49,986 bases of DNA from Ferruginibacter sp. (lineage in GTDB: Bacteria > Bacteroidota > Bacteroidia > Chitinophagales > Chitinophagaceae), in contig NZ_JACMOO010000145.1 of the NCBI RefSeq assembly GCF_014377975.1, positions 1-49,986 on the forward strand, given 5' to 3'. Shown here in pieces: positions 19,577 through 28,300 of the stretch (position 1 is the stretch's first letter; every line of letters begins with the position of its first letter). The notes under the pieces are model-generated. The model did no database searches and was not told the DNA's origin. It was given only the letters and a program-made list of their open reading frames with translations. Both the position numbers and the translations under genes were made by a program.

Positions 19577-19930
19577 TCATTTAGCAATAAGTATCCAATC
19601 GTTCAAAGTATGCTGCCCTGCATTGATGGTGTTATCCATAACAGATCTCAGAATAGCAAGTCCTTCTGTACCGTGAGTTGATTTTAGCTGGTCTGATATT
19701 TTTTGTTTCACTTTAATATTCCTGATAGCACTTTCTAACCATTATTATTGGGCTTTATTTTGTGATGATATAAAAAATATTGGACGCAGTGTTGATGTTT
19801 GAGTAAATTTTTTGTAGGATTTTTGCTTGTGATGTTCTTTATCAATTTGCTTGCGGAGCCTGTCATTTAATTGTACCTCTAATTTTTTGCGCTGGTTATT
19901 ATATCCATAATATCGAACTATGGTTATTTT
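19577..19930 (-). pseudogene. Decayed IS66-like transposase, C-terminal part
   Basis: On the minus strand a frame gives WLESAIRNIKVKQKISDQ and continues to HTLNDWILIAK before a TGA at 19577-19579. This matches the end of IS66-type DDE transposases (NN-x-x-E/S-x-A-I-R-x-K-x-K-x-K). Just upstream, the match is broken by two stop codons, and a frame change links it to the preceding YFLYHHKIKPNNN segment. More lysine-rich frame continues to about 19930. No terminal repeats were seen, so the element is a dead fragment. A short further open frame on the same strand (stop at 19938-19940) and the rest of 19931-20117 give no recognised gene. Confidence 0.7.
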
Positions 19931-20117
19931 TTTTTAGTTAAACGGTTCAATAATTTTTACATACAAATCGGACTCCTGCACCTGCCGGATGCTGCTGGAA
20001 GAGCCGCACGAATTAAGCCGTTCAAGTACGTTCTTTGAGCAACTTAGGATGAAACTTTCCTTGCTTACCTAACTGGCGGTAACCACTTCAAATTTAATAA
20101 CCGTCAAAAATAAAATA

Positions 20118-21812
20118 TTAGTGCATTGCCAAAAAATTTCGGGTAGCCGCAAGTTCAGGTCTGTCAGATTTTAGAGTATCTGAGATAGTCAAAAGTTGTT
20201 TAAAATAAAAAACTGCTTTTTGTTTTTGTTCTGATTTTTCTGCAGCTAAACCAGCTCCATAAAGACTATTAAACCGATTAGGACACTTTTGTAGTACTGC
20301 TTCATAAGCCAATAAAGCATTTTCATATTGATTAATCTGTAGCAACATGTCTCCTAATAATTCTCTGGCAGGCAGCACTTCACCGGGAGTTACAGGATGC
20401 TTTTCCGTACCATCTTCCATATCTGCAGCAAGCTTCATTAAATTCAGTGCTACAGTAGTTTTTTCCTTTGCGAATTGAATCCATGCTTCGCCGGTTTTTA
20501 TTTGAATGGCTACCTGCTGGGATTTATATTCATCTTTTTGCTGTTCCAGTGTATCATGTAATAGTTTAAGTTTTTCCAATTCAATATTTGCGTTTTTTAT
20601 ATTTCCCAAATGAGCAGCGCCTAACAAGCGGGTAAAATGTATAATGGATTCCTGCCAGGGAAATTGTAGCCATGAAAAATTTGCAGGAGCCATCTGTAAT
20701 GTTGCTGCTCTGTACCAGTTTTTATTTTCCAGCAAAAAACGGGCAGGTATAGCAGCAAAGGCATAAGCAACTTTAAAATTAGCAGGATGAACCTCGTGGA
20801 TGGTTTCTAAATATTTCAGTTGCTCATTGGCAAGTTTATTTTCACCTTTTTGCAAATAGGAATACATAAGATAGTCCATGCCATGAAGTTCTTCGTCCCA
20901 ATGCCCCTTAATGCCTGATTGCTCAGCATAACACTTTGCCGAAGCCACGGATGCAAGGTTTGATTTTATGCATTCGTCCCAAAGCCCCAGCCTTGTAAAA
21001 GTATGTGAGGGCATATGCAATGCATGTGCAGAGTTAGGGGCAACCGCTGCATATTTTCGTGCAGCAGGCAATGCAAGTTCAGCAAGTCCGGGATAATCGT
21101 AGGTATGGATAATATAGTGAATGATTCCGGGATGATTGGGCTCTGAAGGGTAGAGTGCATTTAATATTGAACCTGCTTTTTTCTGATTGATATAGGTCTT
21201 GTCATTCGGATTGGCCGAAGCATCTAAAGACAAAGCGTAAAATATAGCTGCTTCTTTATCGTCAGGATAAGCGGTGTGGATTTTTTCCATTGCTTTTTCA
21301 TAATTGATGCAACGGGTGTGATGGTCTGTTTTGTTCCAGTCTTGATAAAATGTCGCGATGGCATTGATGTAAGCCGATTCTCTTTCTGATTTTTTCGAAA
21401 TAGTGTTTGCTATTCCAATGGCCTTACTTCCTTTTTGAAGTTCAGCTTCTGTGGGTGGCGTCCACAATGGATGGAAATTACACATGGCTACACCCCAGTA
21501 AGCCATAGCACATTCCGGGGTTTCGTCAATAACCTTTGCAAAAACTTTTTCAGATTCGTCATACTCAAAGGAGTGCAACAATTCTATTGCAAGATTAAAA
21601 TCTTTTTTTGCCTTTTCATTACAGGTCATTTCAAAATCTACTGAACCGAATTGTTTATCGGGAGAACCGCAGGATATAACATTCCCTCTCTTTAAATCTA
21701 TCTGGTTAATTAATTCTTTTGATGGCACTGAATTGTTACCGTTACATGATATGAGTGCAGCCACTGATAAAATACAAAACAACCACAATAAGGTATTGAG
21801 AAGATATTTCAT
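20118..21812 (-). CDS. Tetratricopeptide-repeat lipoprotein
   Basis: The 564-residue protein begins with a lipoprotein signal peptide with lipobox AALISC (Cys23). The rest is helical with TPR-like pairs, for example the AIELLHSFEYDESEKVFAKV repeat near residues 75-94 and LLQINQYENALLAYEAVLQ near the end. A conserved segment in the first half (MAYWGVAMCNFHPLW) and the motif HALHMPSHTFTRLGLWDECI suggest a defined family rather than generic repeats, but I cannot name it. It probably serves as a scaffold at the outer membrane. It points away from the eCIS locus and sits next to the decayed transposase. Confidence 0.8.
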   Translation of the reverse strand: MKYLLNTLLWLFCILSVAALISCNGNNSVPSKELINQIDLKRGNVISCGSPDKQFGSVDFEMTCNEKAKKDFNLAIELLHSFEYDESEKVFAKVIDETPECAMAYWGVAMCNFHPLWTPPTEAELQKGSKAIGIANTISKKSERESAYINAIATFYQDWNKTDHHTRCINYEKAMEKIHTAYPDDKEAAIFYALSLDASANPNDKTYINQKKAGSILNALYPSEPNHPGIIHYIIHTYDYPGLAELALPAARKYAAVAPNSAHALHMPSHTFTRLGLWDECIKSNLASVASAKCYAEQSGIKGHWDEELHGMDYLMYSYLQKGENKLANEQLKYLETIHEVHPANFKVAYAFAAIPARFLLENKNWYRAATLQMAPANFSWLQFPWQESIIHFTRLLGAAHLGNIKNANIELEKLKLLHDTLEQQKDEYKSQQVAIQIKTGEAWIQFAKEKTTVALNLMKLAADMEDGTEKHPVTPGEVLPARELLGDMLLQINQYENALLAYEAVLQKCPNRFNSLYGAGLAAEKSEQKQKAVFYFKQLLTISDTLKSDRPELAATRNFLAMH

Positions 21813-22459
21813 AATATCAAAGTTTTAGTGGACAGGTTACCGTTAATGTTCGGATATTGCTGCAGGTGGTGGCGACTATAATGTACAGCCCCGGACTGCT
21901 GATTATTTAAAAATCATTTATTGAAGGTAACAACAAAAAGCTAAATTACTAATCGCCAGCCTCACTCAGCTCTATTTTTGTGTGCGTTCATCGGGGCTGT
22001 CAATGGCATAAGAGTAGGCCTCCCGGTGAAAAGAGTGGAGTCTGTTGGCGTTGACTATGTAACAGTCCTGATAATTTGGTAAATTTTTTCCCCTTTTAGG
22101 GTATTGTTTTATTTAAATAATGTTATTATGTTTATACTGTTAATTATTTAAAGTGAGGATCACTTATTTATCCAACGTTATTATTACTTTTTCTCTACAA
22201 GAAAAAATCTGCTTTCGGCTTTGCAAAACAATGAAAATAATGATTATATAATCCTTATTTATTAATCAGGTTTAATGCAAAATAGTCACTATTTAATCAG
22301 ATAATTACCATTTTGCATTTAAATTGAAACAGGTGGAATTAAGCTGAAAAGAGCGCATATTTTTCAGCAATATTTTGCTGTTAACCGATTTGAGTTTAAA
22401 ATCCACAACTTCTTTTTAAACCGTCCACTAATTGATCGTAACCCAAACAAATATTGATA
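21813..22459 (+). other. Long AT-rich leader ahead of the ECF sigma gene
   Basis: No convincing coding region was found in this 647-base stretch. It separates the divergent TPR gene from the sigma factor that precedes the eCIS genes, so it is the likely site of promoter and operator sequences for that side. It includes the long-spaced dyad at 22274-22319 and a direct repeat of TTAATCAG near 22263-22300. No clear TAnnTTTG promoter was seen close to the sigma start. Confidence 0.5.
22274..22319. repeat. Spaced 10-bp inverted repeat
   Basis: AATGCAAAAT (22274-22283) and ATTTTGCATT (22310-22319) are exact reverse complements separated by 26 bases. They could be two operator half-sites or a long-loop hairpin. 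The dyad is 140 bases upstream of the ECF sigma start. Confidence 0.5.
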
Positions 22460-23008
22460 ATGTACCGGCCACTTAATAACGAAAACGAAAAATTGACTCA
22501 GCTATCCAGTGGTTGTGAAATTGCTTTTGGGGCTATTTATAATCACTATAGTCCCTGTTTATACAAAAAAATTACTCATATAATTAAGGATGAAATAATT
22601 GCTCAGGAAATAGTGCAGGAGGTGTTTATTATTGTATGGGAAAAAAGGGCAAGTATAGATACATCCAAATGTTTCTCTGCATATTTATCTTGTATGGTAA
22701 CCAATAAATGTTACGACTATTTTAGAAGATGTTCAAAAGAAAGAAAATTAACTTCAAAGTTAAATGAGCACGCAGAATATTTATCCATTGAAGAAAAATT
22801 AATTAATAAAGAAAATTCGTTATTACTAACTAAAGTTATTCAATTATTGCCCCCAAAGCGAAGACTTATATTTAGCCTGTGCAAACTGGAAGGGAAGACT
22901 TATGATGATGTAAGTCAACAGTTGGGTGTATCTTCTTCAACCATCAGCGATCATATTGTAAAAGCAAATCAATTTATTAAAATGAAGTTACTGCCGGCAT
23001 TTACCTGA
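22460..23008 (+). CDS. ECF-type RNA polymerase sigma-70 factor
   Basis: The ATG at 22460 is chosen; a TTG six bases upstream is in frame but weaker. The 182-residue protein has sigma-70 region 2 (about residues 20-90, with AQEIVQEVFIIVWEKR) and region 4 (about 120-178, with LPPKRRLIFSLCKLEGKTYDDVSQQLGV and an HTH in SSSTISDHIVKA). This is the common Bacteroidota ECF type usually paired with a FecR anti-sigma. The next gene downstream is only a short FecR-like piece, and then the eCIS cluster. A role in controlling the eCIS genes is inferred from position alone. Confidence 0.92.
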   Translation: MYRPLNNENEKLTQLSSGCEIAFGAIYNHYSPCLYKKITHIIKDEIIAQEIVQEVFIIVWEKRASIDTSKCFSAYLSCMVTNKCYDYFRRCSKERKLTSKLNEHAEYLSIEEKLINKENSLLLTKVIQLLPPKRRLIFSLCKLEGKTYDDVSQQLGVSSSTISDHIVKANQFIKMKLLPAFT

Positions 23009-23360
23009 CGACATAATTATTTTACGAAGCCGCTCTCATTATCTCCCTGCGTTATTTTTTAAAACAGAGGAAACAATGTCTTAATCCGTATTATTTATAA
23101 TATTTTCCCTGCACTGCTTTACAAGAAAGAATAAAACATTCCATTATAATTTAGTCATTATCAGTATGCTGTATTTATGTATTTTTGTTTATTATCCGCA
23201 GATTTTCTATTCAAAAAAACAAACTGATGAATCAACATTAAAGACTTGTCAAATTAAAAAACTTGTTTTTAAAAATGCTGGTAGTCGCTCCCTTGAATAA
23301 AAATATTTAGCAGCCTTAAAATAAGAAGCAAACATTTAAGTAATTAATGAAATTTTAACT
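23009..23360 (+). other. AT-rich gap between sigma and mini-FecR genes
   Basis: The 352 bases hold no convincing gene. A TATTTTTG at 23180-23187 fits the -7 consensus TAnnTTTG, but no TTTG sits at the right distance upstream, so it is only a weak promoter candidate. The gap is long enough to give the downstream small gene its own promoter. Confidence 0.4.
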
Positions 23361-23600
23361 TTGGAGCAGGATAAAAGTATAGAACAACTTTTCATTCGAT
23401 ACCTCAATAATCAGGTTTCATCAGACGAGTTACAGATGTTATTTTCACATTTTGCTATTGATAAAAATGAGGACTTATTAAAGGAACTGATTACCAAAGA
23501 ATTGGAGACGTACCAATACGCCGATACCACGCCCCAGCCAGACACCAACATTATAACGGAACGTATTTTTGCAGATATACAAAAGAATAAAAAAAAGTAA
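23361..23600 (+). CDS. Short FecR N-terminal-like protein without membrane or FecR domain
   Basis: This 79-residue frame opens with TTG at 23361; no ATG is available near the start (the nearest in-frame Met is well inside). The sequence has the look of the cytoplasmic N-terminal region of FecR anti-sigma factors: FIRYLNNQVSSDELQMLFSH, then a charged helix and the ITERIFADIQKNKKK end. In ordinary FecR proteins a membrane helix and the periplasmic FecR domain would follow here; the frame stops instead. It could be a soluble anti-sigma peptide or a truncated remnant. It precedes the cap gene by 186 bases. Confidence 0.6.
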   Translation: MEQDKSIEQLFIRYLNNQVSSDELQMLFSHFAIDKNEDLLKELITKELETYQYADTTPQPDTNIITERIFADIQKNKKK

Positions 23601-23619
23601 AGTAATTGCTCAATTACTC

Positions 23620-23645
23620 CTGTGTTTTAACAGTCTGTGTTTTAA
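23620..23645. repeat. Tandem 11-bp direct repeat upstream of the eCIS cap gene
   Basis: CTGTGTTTTAA occurs at 23620-23630 and again at 23635-23645. A short stem-loop, GTAATT-GCTC-AATTAC, is just upstream at 23602-23617. The pair is about 140 bases before the first eCIS gene and could be a regulator site. Confidence 0.45.
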
Positions 23646-23786
23646 ACACTTTTCTCCATTTAAAAATATTTTTTTTGCCAGCAGAGGTTAAATTAATCCT
23701 GCACGTATTTGTAAAGAAATATTTGTTGCCTTACCAGAAAATTAGAATAAAGTAAAATAAGAAATTAATAATTCTCAAATTTTATT

Positions 23787-24377
23787 ATGATAGATCTTGC
23801 GTTGTCTTTGCTCCAGGAAGAACTTGCTGCTTATCTCAGTGTAAATAATGATCCCGCAACAGTTCGGATAGATAATATTGGATTGGCAGAAACGTCCAGC
23901 GGTAGTTCGTTGTCAGATCACATTGTTATTACACTTGTAAATATCGAAGAAGAGTCTGCTTTAAAAAATCAATCAGCGTTGAGAAGATCTGGAACCGGAA
24001 ATGCGTCCTACGAAAGCGCTCCCACTTTTTTGAATTTATATGTACTGATAAGTTGTAATTACTTTGGAGACAGCTATATATTGGCACTGCAACGTTTGGC
24101 TTTGGTGATTCAGTTTTTGCAGGGTAAAACTTCTTTTTCAGGTGCGTCTTCAGGTTCTGGCCAGAGTGTGTTTTCAGACTTACGATTTACACTTGAACTT
24201 TATACGCTCACCTTTGAACAAATAAATCATTTGTGGGGCTCGCTGGGGGGGCGGCAGGTTCCGTTTGCCATGTATAAATTAAGATTGATAAGTATTACAG
24301 ACCGCAAACGTATTCGTGAAGTGCCGGTAGTAGCAGAAATAGACACAACAGTTTCAAAATTTTCAACTAATAATTAA
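23787..24377 (+). CDS. eCIS cap/terminator protein, Pvc16-like (DUF4255)
   Basis: The 196-residue protein matches DUF4255/Pvc16: an N-terminal helix IDLALSLLQEELAAYLS, a beta segment with HIVITLVNIEEES, the loop SAPTFLNLYVLISCNYFG, and the C-terminal part with FEQINHLWGSLGGRQVPFAMYKLR. In related particles this protein closes the distal end of tube and sheath, setting the end point of assembly. The stop TAA (24375-24377) shares one base with the ATG of the next gene, so the two are translationally coupled. It is the first gene of the cluster here. Confidence 0.92.
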   Translation: MIDLALSLLQEELAAYLSVNNDPATVRIDNIGLAETSSGSSLSDHIVITLVNIEEESALKNQSALRRSGTGNASYESAPTFLNLYVLISCNYFGDSYILALQRLALVIQFLQGKTSFSGASSGSGQSVFSDLRFTLELYTLTFEQINHLWGSLGGRQVPFAMYKLRLISITDRKRIREVPVVAEIDTTVSKFSTNN

Positions 24378-25735
24378 TGCCTGGAATTACTTATAAAAAA
24401 CTTTTTGAAGTGCAGTTGCTGCATGAATATTATCTTTCTAAAAGTGATGAGACAACAGTGTTTGATGATCTGACTAAAAAAGATGCTTTTTTAGCCAATA
24501 GTTTTGATCAAAGATGGCCATCTGTCAGTGAAGAAATTTTATTTCAGTTGCCCGATACCGTACAAAAAACTTTTGCCGATTACAGGCTTCGGCTCATTCC
24601 AACTTATACTGGTTATTCAGTATTTACACCGGTTAATGAAGACGAACTGGCTGATGGAACATTGGTGTACAAACCGCTTGTTAAATTGCCTGCAACAACT
24701 AATCTGCTGGTTAAGTTATCGCTCAAAAATAAATTACTGGCAGCGGTAACCAATAAGCGCATTAAAAGAAACATACCCGCCGTTTATTATTTTACAAATG
24801 AAGATATTTCTGCTGGAAAAACGTTCCCTGTTTTGTGCGCTGGTATTGCTGCCTTTGACTCTTCTTATACCTACGAGCAGGGAGAACTGTATACAGACAG
24901 TACAGGAAATCTTTGTCTTTTTTATATAAACGCAAACACGCCATACTTTTTACCTGTTAAGGGAAATGGTTACGCCAACAAAAATGATGAGCTGCTTGTG
25001 CCGTTACAATTTACTTACGTGTTTGTTGGGGAAGATAAAGTAACTAAAGCAACCGTTGAATTAAGCGACCATACTGGTAAAAAAATAAGAACCTACGAAT
25101 TTAAAAGTGATCTGCCATTAAAAAAGCAATTACTCAATTTTAATAACCTTGGCTCTGATATTATTATACCGCAGGATGCAATTGTAAGTCTGCCGACGGG
25201 CGACGTTTCTGCAACAATTGTATATAGCCTGGCCATTACGTTAAATGATACAAAAAAACTTGTTCAGAAAATTATTTTTTATGAGGGTGGGGATACTTTA
25301 AGCGATTGCTGGGCAGTTATAAATATTAAAGCTGGGGTAAGTAACGCGGCGTATAATTTATATGATGCAGGTGGTTTGATAACCTATCGAAAAAAGCCAG
25401 ACGGAACTATACTGCCTGCACCGATATTTGAAGTGCGTGTAAAAAGTAGGTCTGCCTTCTGGCGGTTTATTAATGACAGACAGGGTAAGTTAAAGGTGGA
25501 TGCAGGATCATCTTTTTTACAAAGAGACGGCACTAATAACCTGGTAAGCAGGCTTCCCAGAAATGCATCTGCATTGCCGGCGATGTTTACGGTTAAAGAC
25601 AAGTTTGGCAATATTACAGAGGAAAAATTTCTGCCCAACCCCGTATCAGACGAACGCATCAGCATAGAAGGACAAAAAATATTTTCAGATATATTGGTGG
25701 CGCAATCGACTTTGTTCCCGGTGGATACGGGTTAG
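24377..25735 (+). CDS. Unknown 452-residue eCIS-locus protein between cap and sheath
   Basis: I do not recognise a named family. The protein is mostly beta-strand in pattern with no signal peptide and no membrane segment. It begins MPGITYKKLFEVQLLHEYYL and ends with an acidic tail, ILVAQSTLFPVDTG. The region about residues 310-400 includes YRKKPDGTILPAPIFEVRVK and a RSAFWRFI segment. It starts on the last base of the cap gene's stop and precedes the sheath gene by 51 bases. Proteins at this position are seen in other Bacteroidota eCIS loci, and AlgoCIS carries a cap adaptor; that role is a guess from position, and a plug or minor tube part is also possible. Confidence 0.75.
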   Translation: MPGITYKKLFEVQLLHEYYLSKSDETTVFDDLTKKDAFLANSFDQRWPSVSEEILFQLPDTVQKTFADYRLRLIPTYTGYSVFTPVNEDELADGTLVYKPLVKLPATTNLLVKLSLKNKLLAAVTNKRIKRNIPAVYYFTNEDISAGKTFPVLCAGIAAFDSSYTYEQGELYTDSTGNLCLFYINANTPYFLPVKGNGYANKNDELLVPLQFTYVFVGEDKVTKATVELSDHTGKKIRTYEFKSDLPLKKQLLNFNNLGSDIIIPQDAIVSLPTGDVSATIVYSLAITLNDTKKLVQKIIFYEGGDTLSDCWAVINIKAGVSNAAYNLYDAGGLITYRKKPDGTILPAPIFEVRVKSRSAFWRFINDRQGKLKVDAGSSFLQRDGTNNLVSRLPRNASALPAMFTVKDKFGNITEEKFLPNPVSDERISIEGQKIFSDILVAQSTLFPVDTG

Positions 25736-25786
25736 CAATACAAAAAATCAACTTAACAATATTTATTAAATAGTAAACATTTTTAT

Positions 25787-27253
25787 ATGCCTGAATATAA
25801 ACATCCGGGAGTGTATATTGAAGAAATTCCACACTTGCCGCCATCCATTGCATCTGCTGAAACTGCGATTCCCTGTTTTATAGGATACACTGAAAAAGCC
25901 CAATGGAAGAAGCCTGCGGATTTACACAACAAACCCTGGCGCATTGAATCTATGCTGGAATACGAGCAGTATTTTGGTAACCCCGATTCCGAAAAAACAA
26001 GCCTGTCAGTTATATTAACAGCAGTAAATAACATAACAACGGTAACAGCTGCTGTTGAGGAAACCAAGCGATCAAAATTCCTGATGAATTATTCGCTGCA
26101 GATGTTTTTTGCAAACGGCGGCGGCCCTTGCTGGATAGTATCTGTGGGTGATTATGCATCAAATGGCGGTGCGGTTGCAATGAAAGATCTTAGTGGTGAT
26201 GACACACTTGGAACCGGTGGATTAATTGAAGCTGCAAAAGTTAATGAAATAACATTATTGATTTTCCCTGATTCAACAAATATTGATAATGCAGTTGATT
26301 ATTATACCCTCCATGACAAGGCAATAACACAATGTGTAAAATTGCAGGACAGGTTTGTTATACTGGATGTATACCATACTGCAGCAAATGCAGAAGTATG
26401 GCTAAAGGATATTAAAGATGATCCTAACAGTTTGCGAGATCTTTTAGCTCCCCCCAATGCCAGTGATCTTAAGTATGCAGCTGCGTATTTTCCTAAAGTT
26501 TATACAGGCCTGGATTTTTATTATCAAGCTGGTGTACCGTCTGTTGATAATGATGCCACCATACCAGTAACAGGCGGGGCCGCCGACGTAAAAACGCTTG
26601 CGGATCTGAAATCGAAAAACAACGCACAATATTTTCAGGCAAAATCTGCCATTATAAATTTAGAAATGCTGATGCCTGTTGCGGCTACCATGGCGGGTAT
26701 ATTCGCACAAGTTGATAATGCACGTGGTGTATGGAAAGCGCCGGCCAATGTAAATATTTTAGGTGCTATTCGCCCGCAGTATTTAATTAATAACACGGAA
26801 CAGGACGATTTGAATGTTGATCCCGTAGCCGGGAAATCTGTAAATATTATCCGCTCGTTCCAGGGCCGCGGTCCCGCTATTGTTTGGGGTGCACGCACAC
26901 TTGCCGGTAATGACAATGAATGGCGTTATATTTCTGTGAGAAGGTTTTTTATTATGGTTGAAGAATCAGTCAACAACGCCACCCAGCAATTTGTATTTGA
27001 ACCCAATGACGAAAATACATGGGTACGCATAAAGTCAATGATTCAAAACTACCTGACAGAAAGATGGAAAGAAGGTGCATTAATGGGCGCATCAGTTAAA
27101 GAAGCTTTTTTTGTGCATGTGGGCCTCAATCTTACAATGAGCGAACAGGATATTTTGGAAGGAAGACTGATCATCCAGGTTGGACTGGCAGTGGTAAGGC
27201 CTGCAGAATTTATCATACTACGGTTTATGCATAAACTGCTTTCAGAATCTTAA
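25787..27253 (+). CDS. eCIS contractile sheath protein
   Basis: The 488-residue protein has the classical tail-sheath start PEYKHPGVYIEEIPHLPPSI and the ETAIPCFIGYTEKA strand, the middle GGGPCWIVSVGDY and LLIFPD segments, and the C-terminal sheath core with RGPAIVWGARTLAG, WRYISVRRFFIMVEESV, ending VVRPAEFIILRF. It would form the outer contractile helix that drives the inner tube forward. Only one sheath gene is visible, while some eCIS have two or three. The next genes are the two cysteine-rich unknowns, not the tube proteins as in compact loci. Confidence 0.97.
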   Translation: MPEYKHPGVYIEEIPHLPPSIASAETAIPCFIGYTEKAQWKKPADLHNKPWRIESMLEYEQYFGNPDSEKTSLSVILTAVNNITTVTAAVEETKRSKFLMNYSLQMFFANGGGPCWIVSVGDYASNGGAVAMKDLSGDDTLGTGGLIEAAKVNEITLLIFPDSTNIDNAVDYYTLHDKAITQCVKLQDRFVILDVYHTAANAEVWLKDIKDDPNSLRDLLAPPNASDLKYAAAYFPKVYTGLDFYYQAGVPSVDNDATIPVTGGAADVKTLADLKSKNNAQYFQAKSAIINLEMLMPVAATMAGIFAQVDNARGVWKAPANVNILGAIRPQYLINNTEQDDLNVDPVAGKSVNIIRSFQGRGPAIVWGARTLAGNDNEWRYISVRRFFIMVEESVNNATQQFVFEPNDENTWVRIKSMIQNYLTERWKEGALMGASVKEAFFVHVGLNLTMSEQDILEGRLIIQVGLAVVRPAEFIILRFMHKLLSES

Positions 27254-27279
27254 TTTATTTACTTCTTAATAAATAAAAT

Positions 27280-28269
27280 ATGGCAACGCCCAATAATAAA
27301 AATATCCCGGATTGTACTGAAAGGGATAATGAAACACAGCAAAAAATAAATGCTGTTAAAAAAATTTATTGTAAAAATTTAGAAACAGCCGAAAATGAAA
27401 TAGGCACCCTCAGGATAGGATATGACGCCAACGAAAAAATTTATAAAAGCAAGGAACGAAGGTATCTTTCTACAAGGGATAACTACCAGCGATATATTAA
27501 TACCGAAATAAGTATGGGGTCGCAACTGGTGCAGTCCAACGAAAGAATTAAGGCCAGTGTAGCCAGTTACAAAGCCTGGGACGATTCTCTTGCAGCACAG
27601 CTCACAACAGTTTTTAAAGGGGTAAAAGATCTTAAATCCAAAATGACCGATCTACGGGAAGCCGCTAACAAACTTGAGCATTCAAAAAAGGACAGTTGCA
27701 GTGTATCACAATGGCTGATCATTACCGGAAAAGGCGAAAGTAAAGAAGAGGGCAAGCAAACGCAGGGGTCTGATTCTGAAGGTTGCAAAGACATCGATAA
27801 AGTTATAGAATTAGTGTTTGATATGCCCAAGGCTTTGCTATCAGATATTGATTCTGTATTTAAAGCTTCCTCTGACGTAATAGGCATTCAAAAATTTTGT
27901 AACACTGGCAGCCTGGTAGTAATACATGAAACGTTATACAACACCGCACAGGAATTTGATAAGTTATTACTGGCCACCATTACACAAAGAAAAGGCGACC
28001 TGGATACACGCCAACAGGAATTAAAAGATGCATTGACAAAAAGAACTGGAAGTGTAATGGACCTATACAGTCAACGTTGCACCTACGCCGGTATTTATAC
28101 AACACTTAATAAAATTTGTTGCCCCAAATGTGGTTGCGTAAGCGGAGATAAGGATAATTGCAAGCCGAGGCTGGAAGAGTGTGCTACTGAAATTTGTGAA
28201 ATATGCGGCGAGGTGAAATATGCATTTATTAAAGAGCAGGCGCCTGCAGCTTCCACACCGGCACCTTAA
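27280..28269 (+). CDS. Unknown coiled-coil protein with C-terminal cysteine cluster
   Basis: No family is recognised. The 329-residue protein is strongly helical: charged coiled-coil stretches run from about residue 15 to 135 and from about 200 to 270, with a short low-complexity loop between them (GKGESKEEGKQTQGSDSE). Near the C terminus there are eight Cys in thirty residues (280, 281, 284, 286, 294, 301, 306, 309), with CPKC and CEIC pairs that look like a zinc-ribbon. The tail is Ala/Pro-rich (APAASTPAP). No signal peptide. It follows the sheath gene by 26 bases and precedes a second protein of nearly the same length. A particle component or assembly factor is possible. Confidence 0.8.
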   Translation: MATPNNKNIPDCTERDNETQQKINAVKKIYCKNLETAENEIGTLRIGYDANEKIYKSKERRYLSTRDNYQRYINTEISMGSQLVQSNERIKASVASYKAWDDSLAAQLTTVFKGVKDLKSKMTDLREAANKLEHSKKDSCSVSQWLIITGKGESKEEGKQTQGSDSEGCKDIDKVIELVFDMPKALLSDIDSVFKASSDVIGIQKFCNTGSLVVIHETLYNTAQEFDKLLLATITQRKGDLDTRQQELKDALTKRTGSVMDLYSQRCTYAGIYTTLNKICCPKCGCVSGDKDNCKPRLEECATEICEICGEVKYAFIKEQAPAASTPAP

Positions 28270-28300
28270 ATAAATTTGTTTAATAATTAAAAAAAAATGT

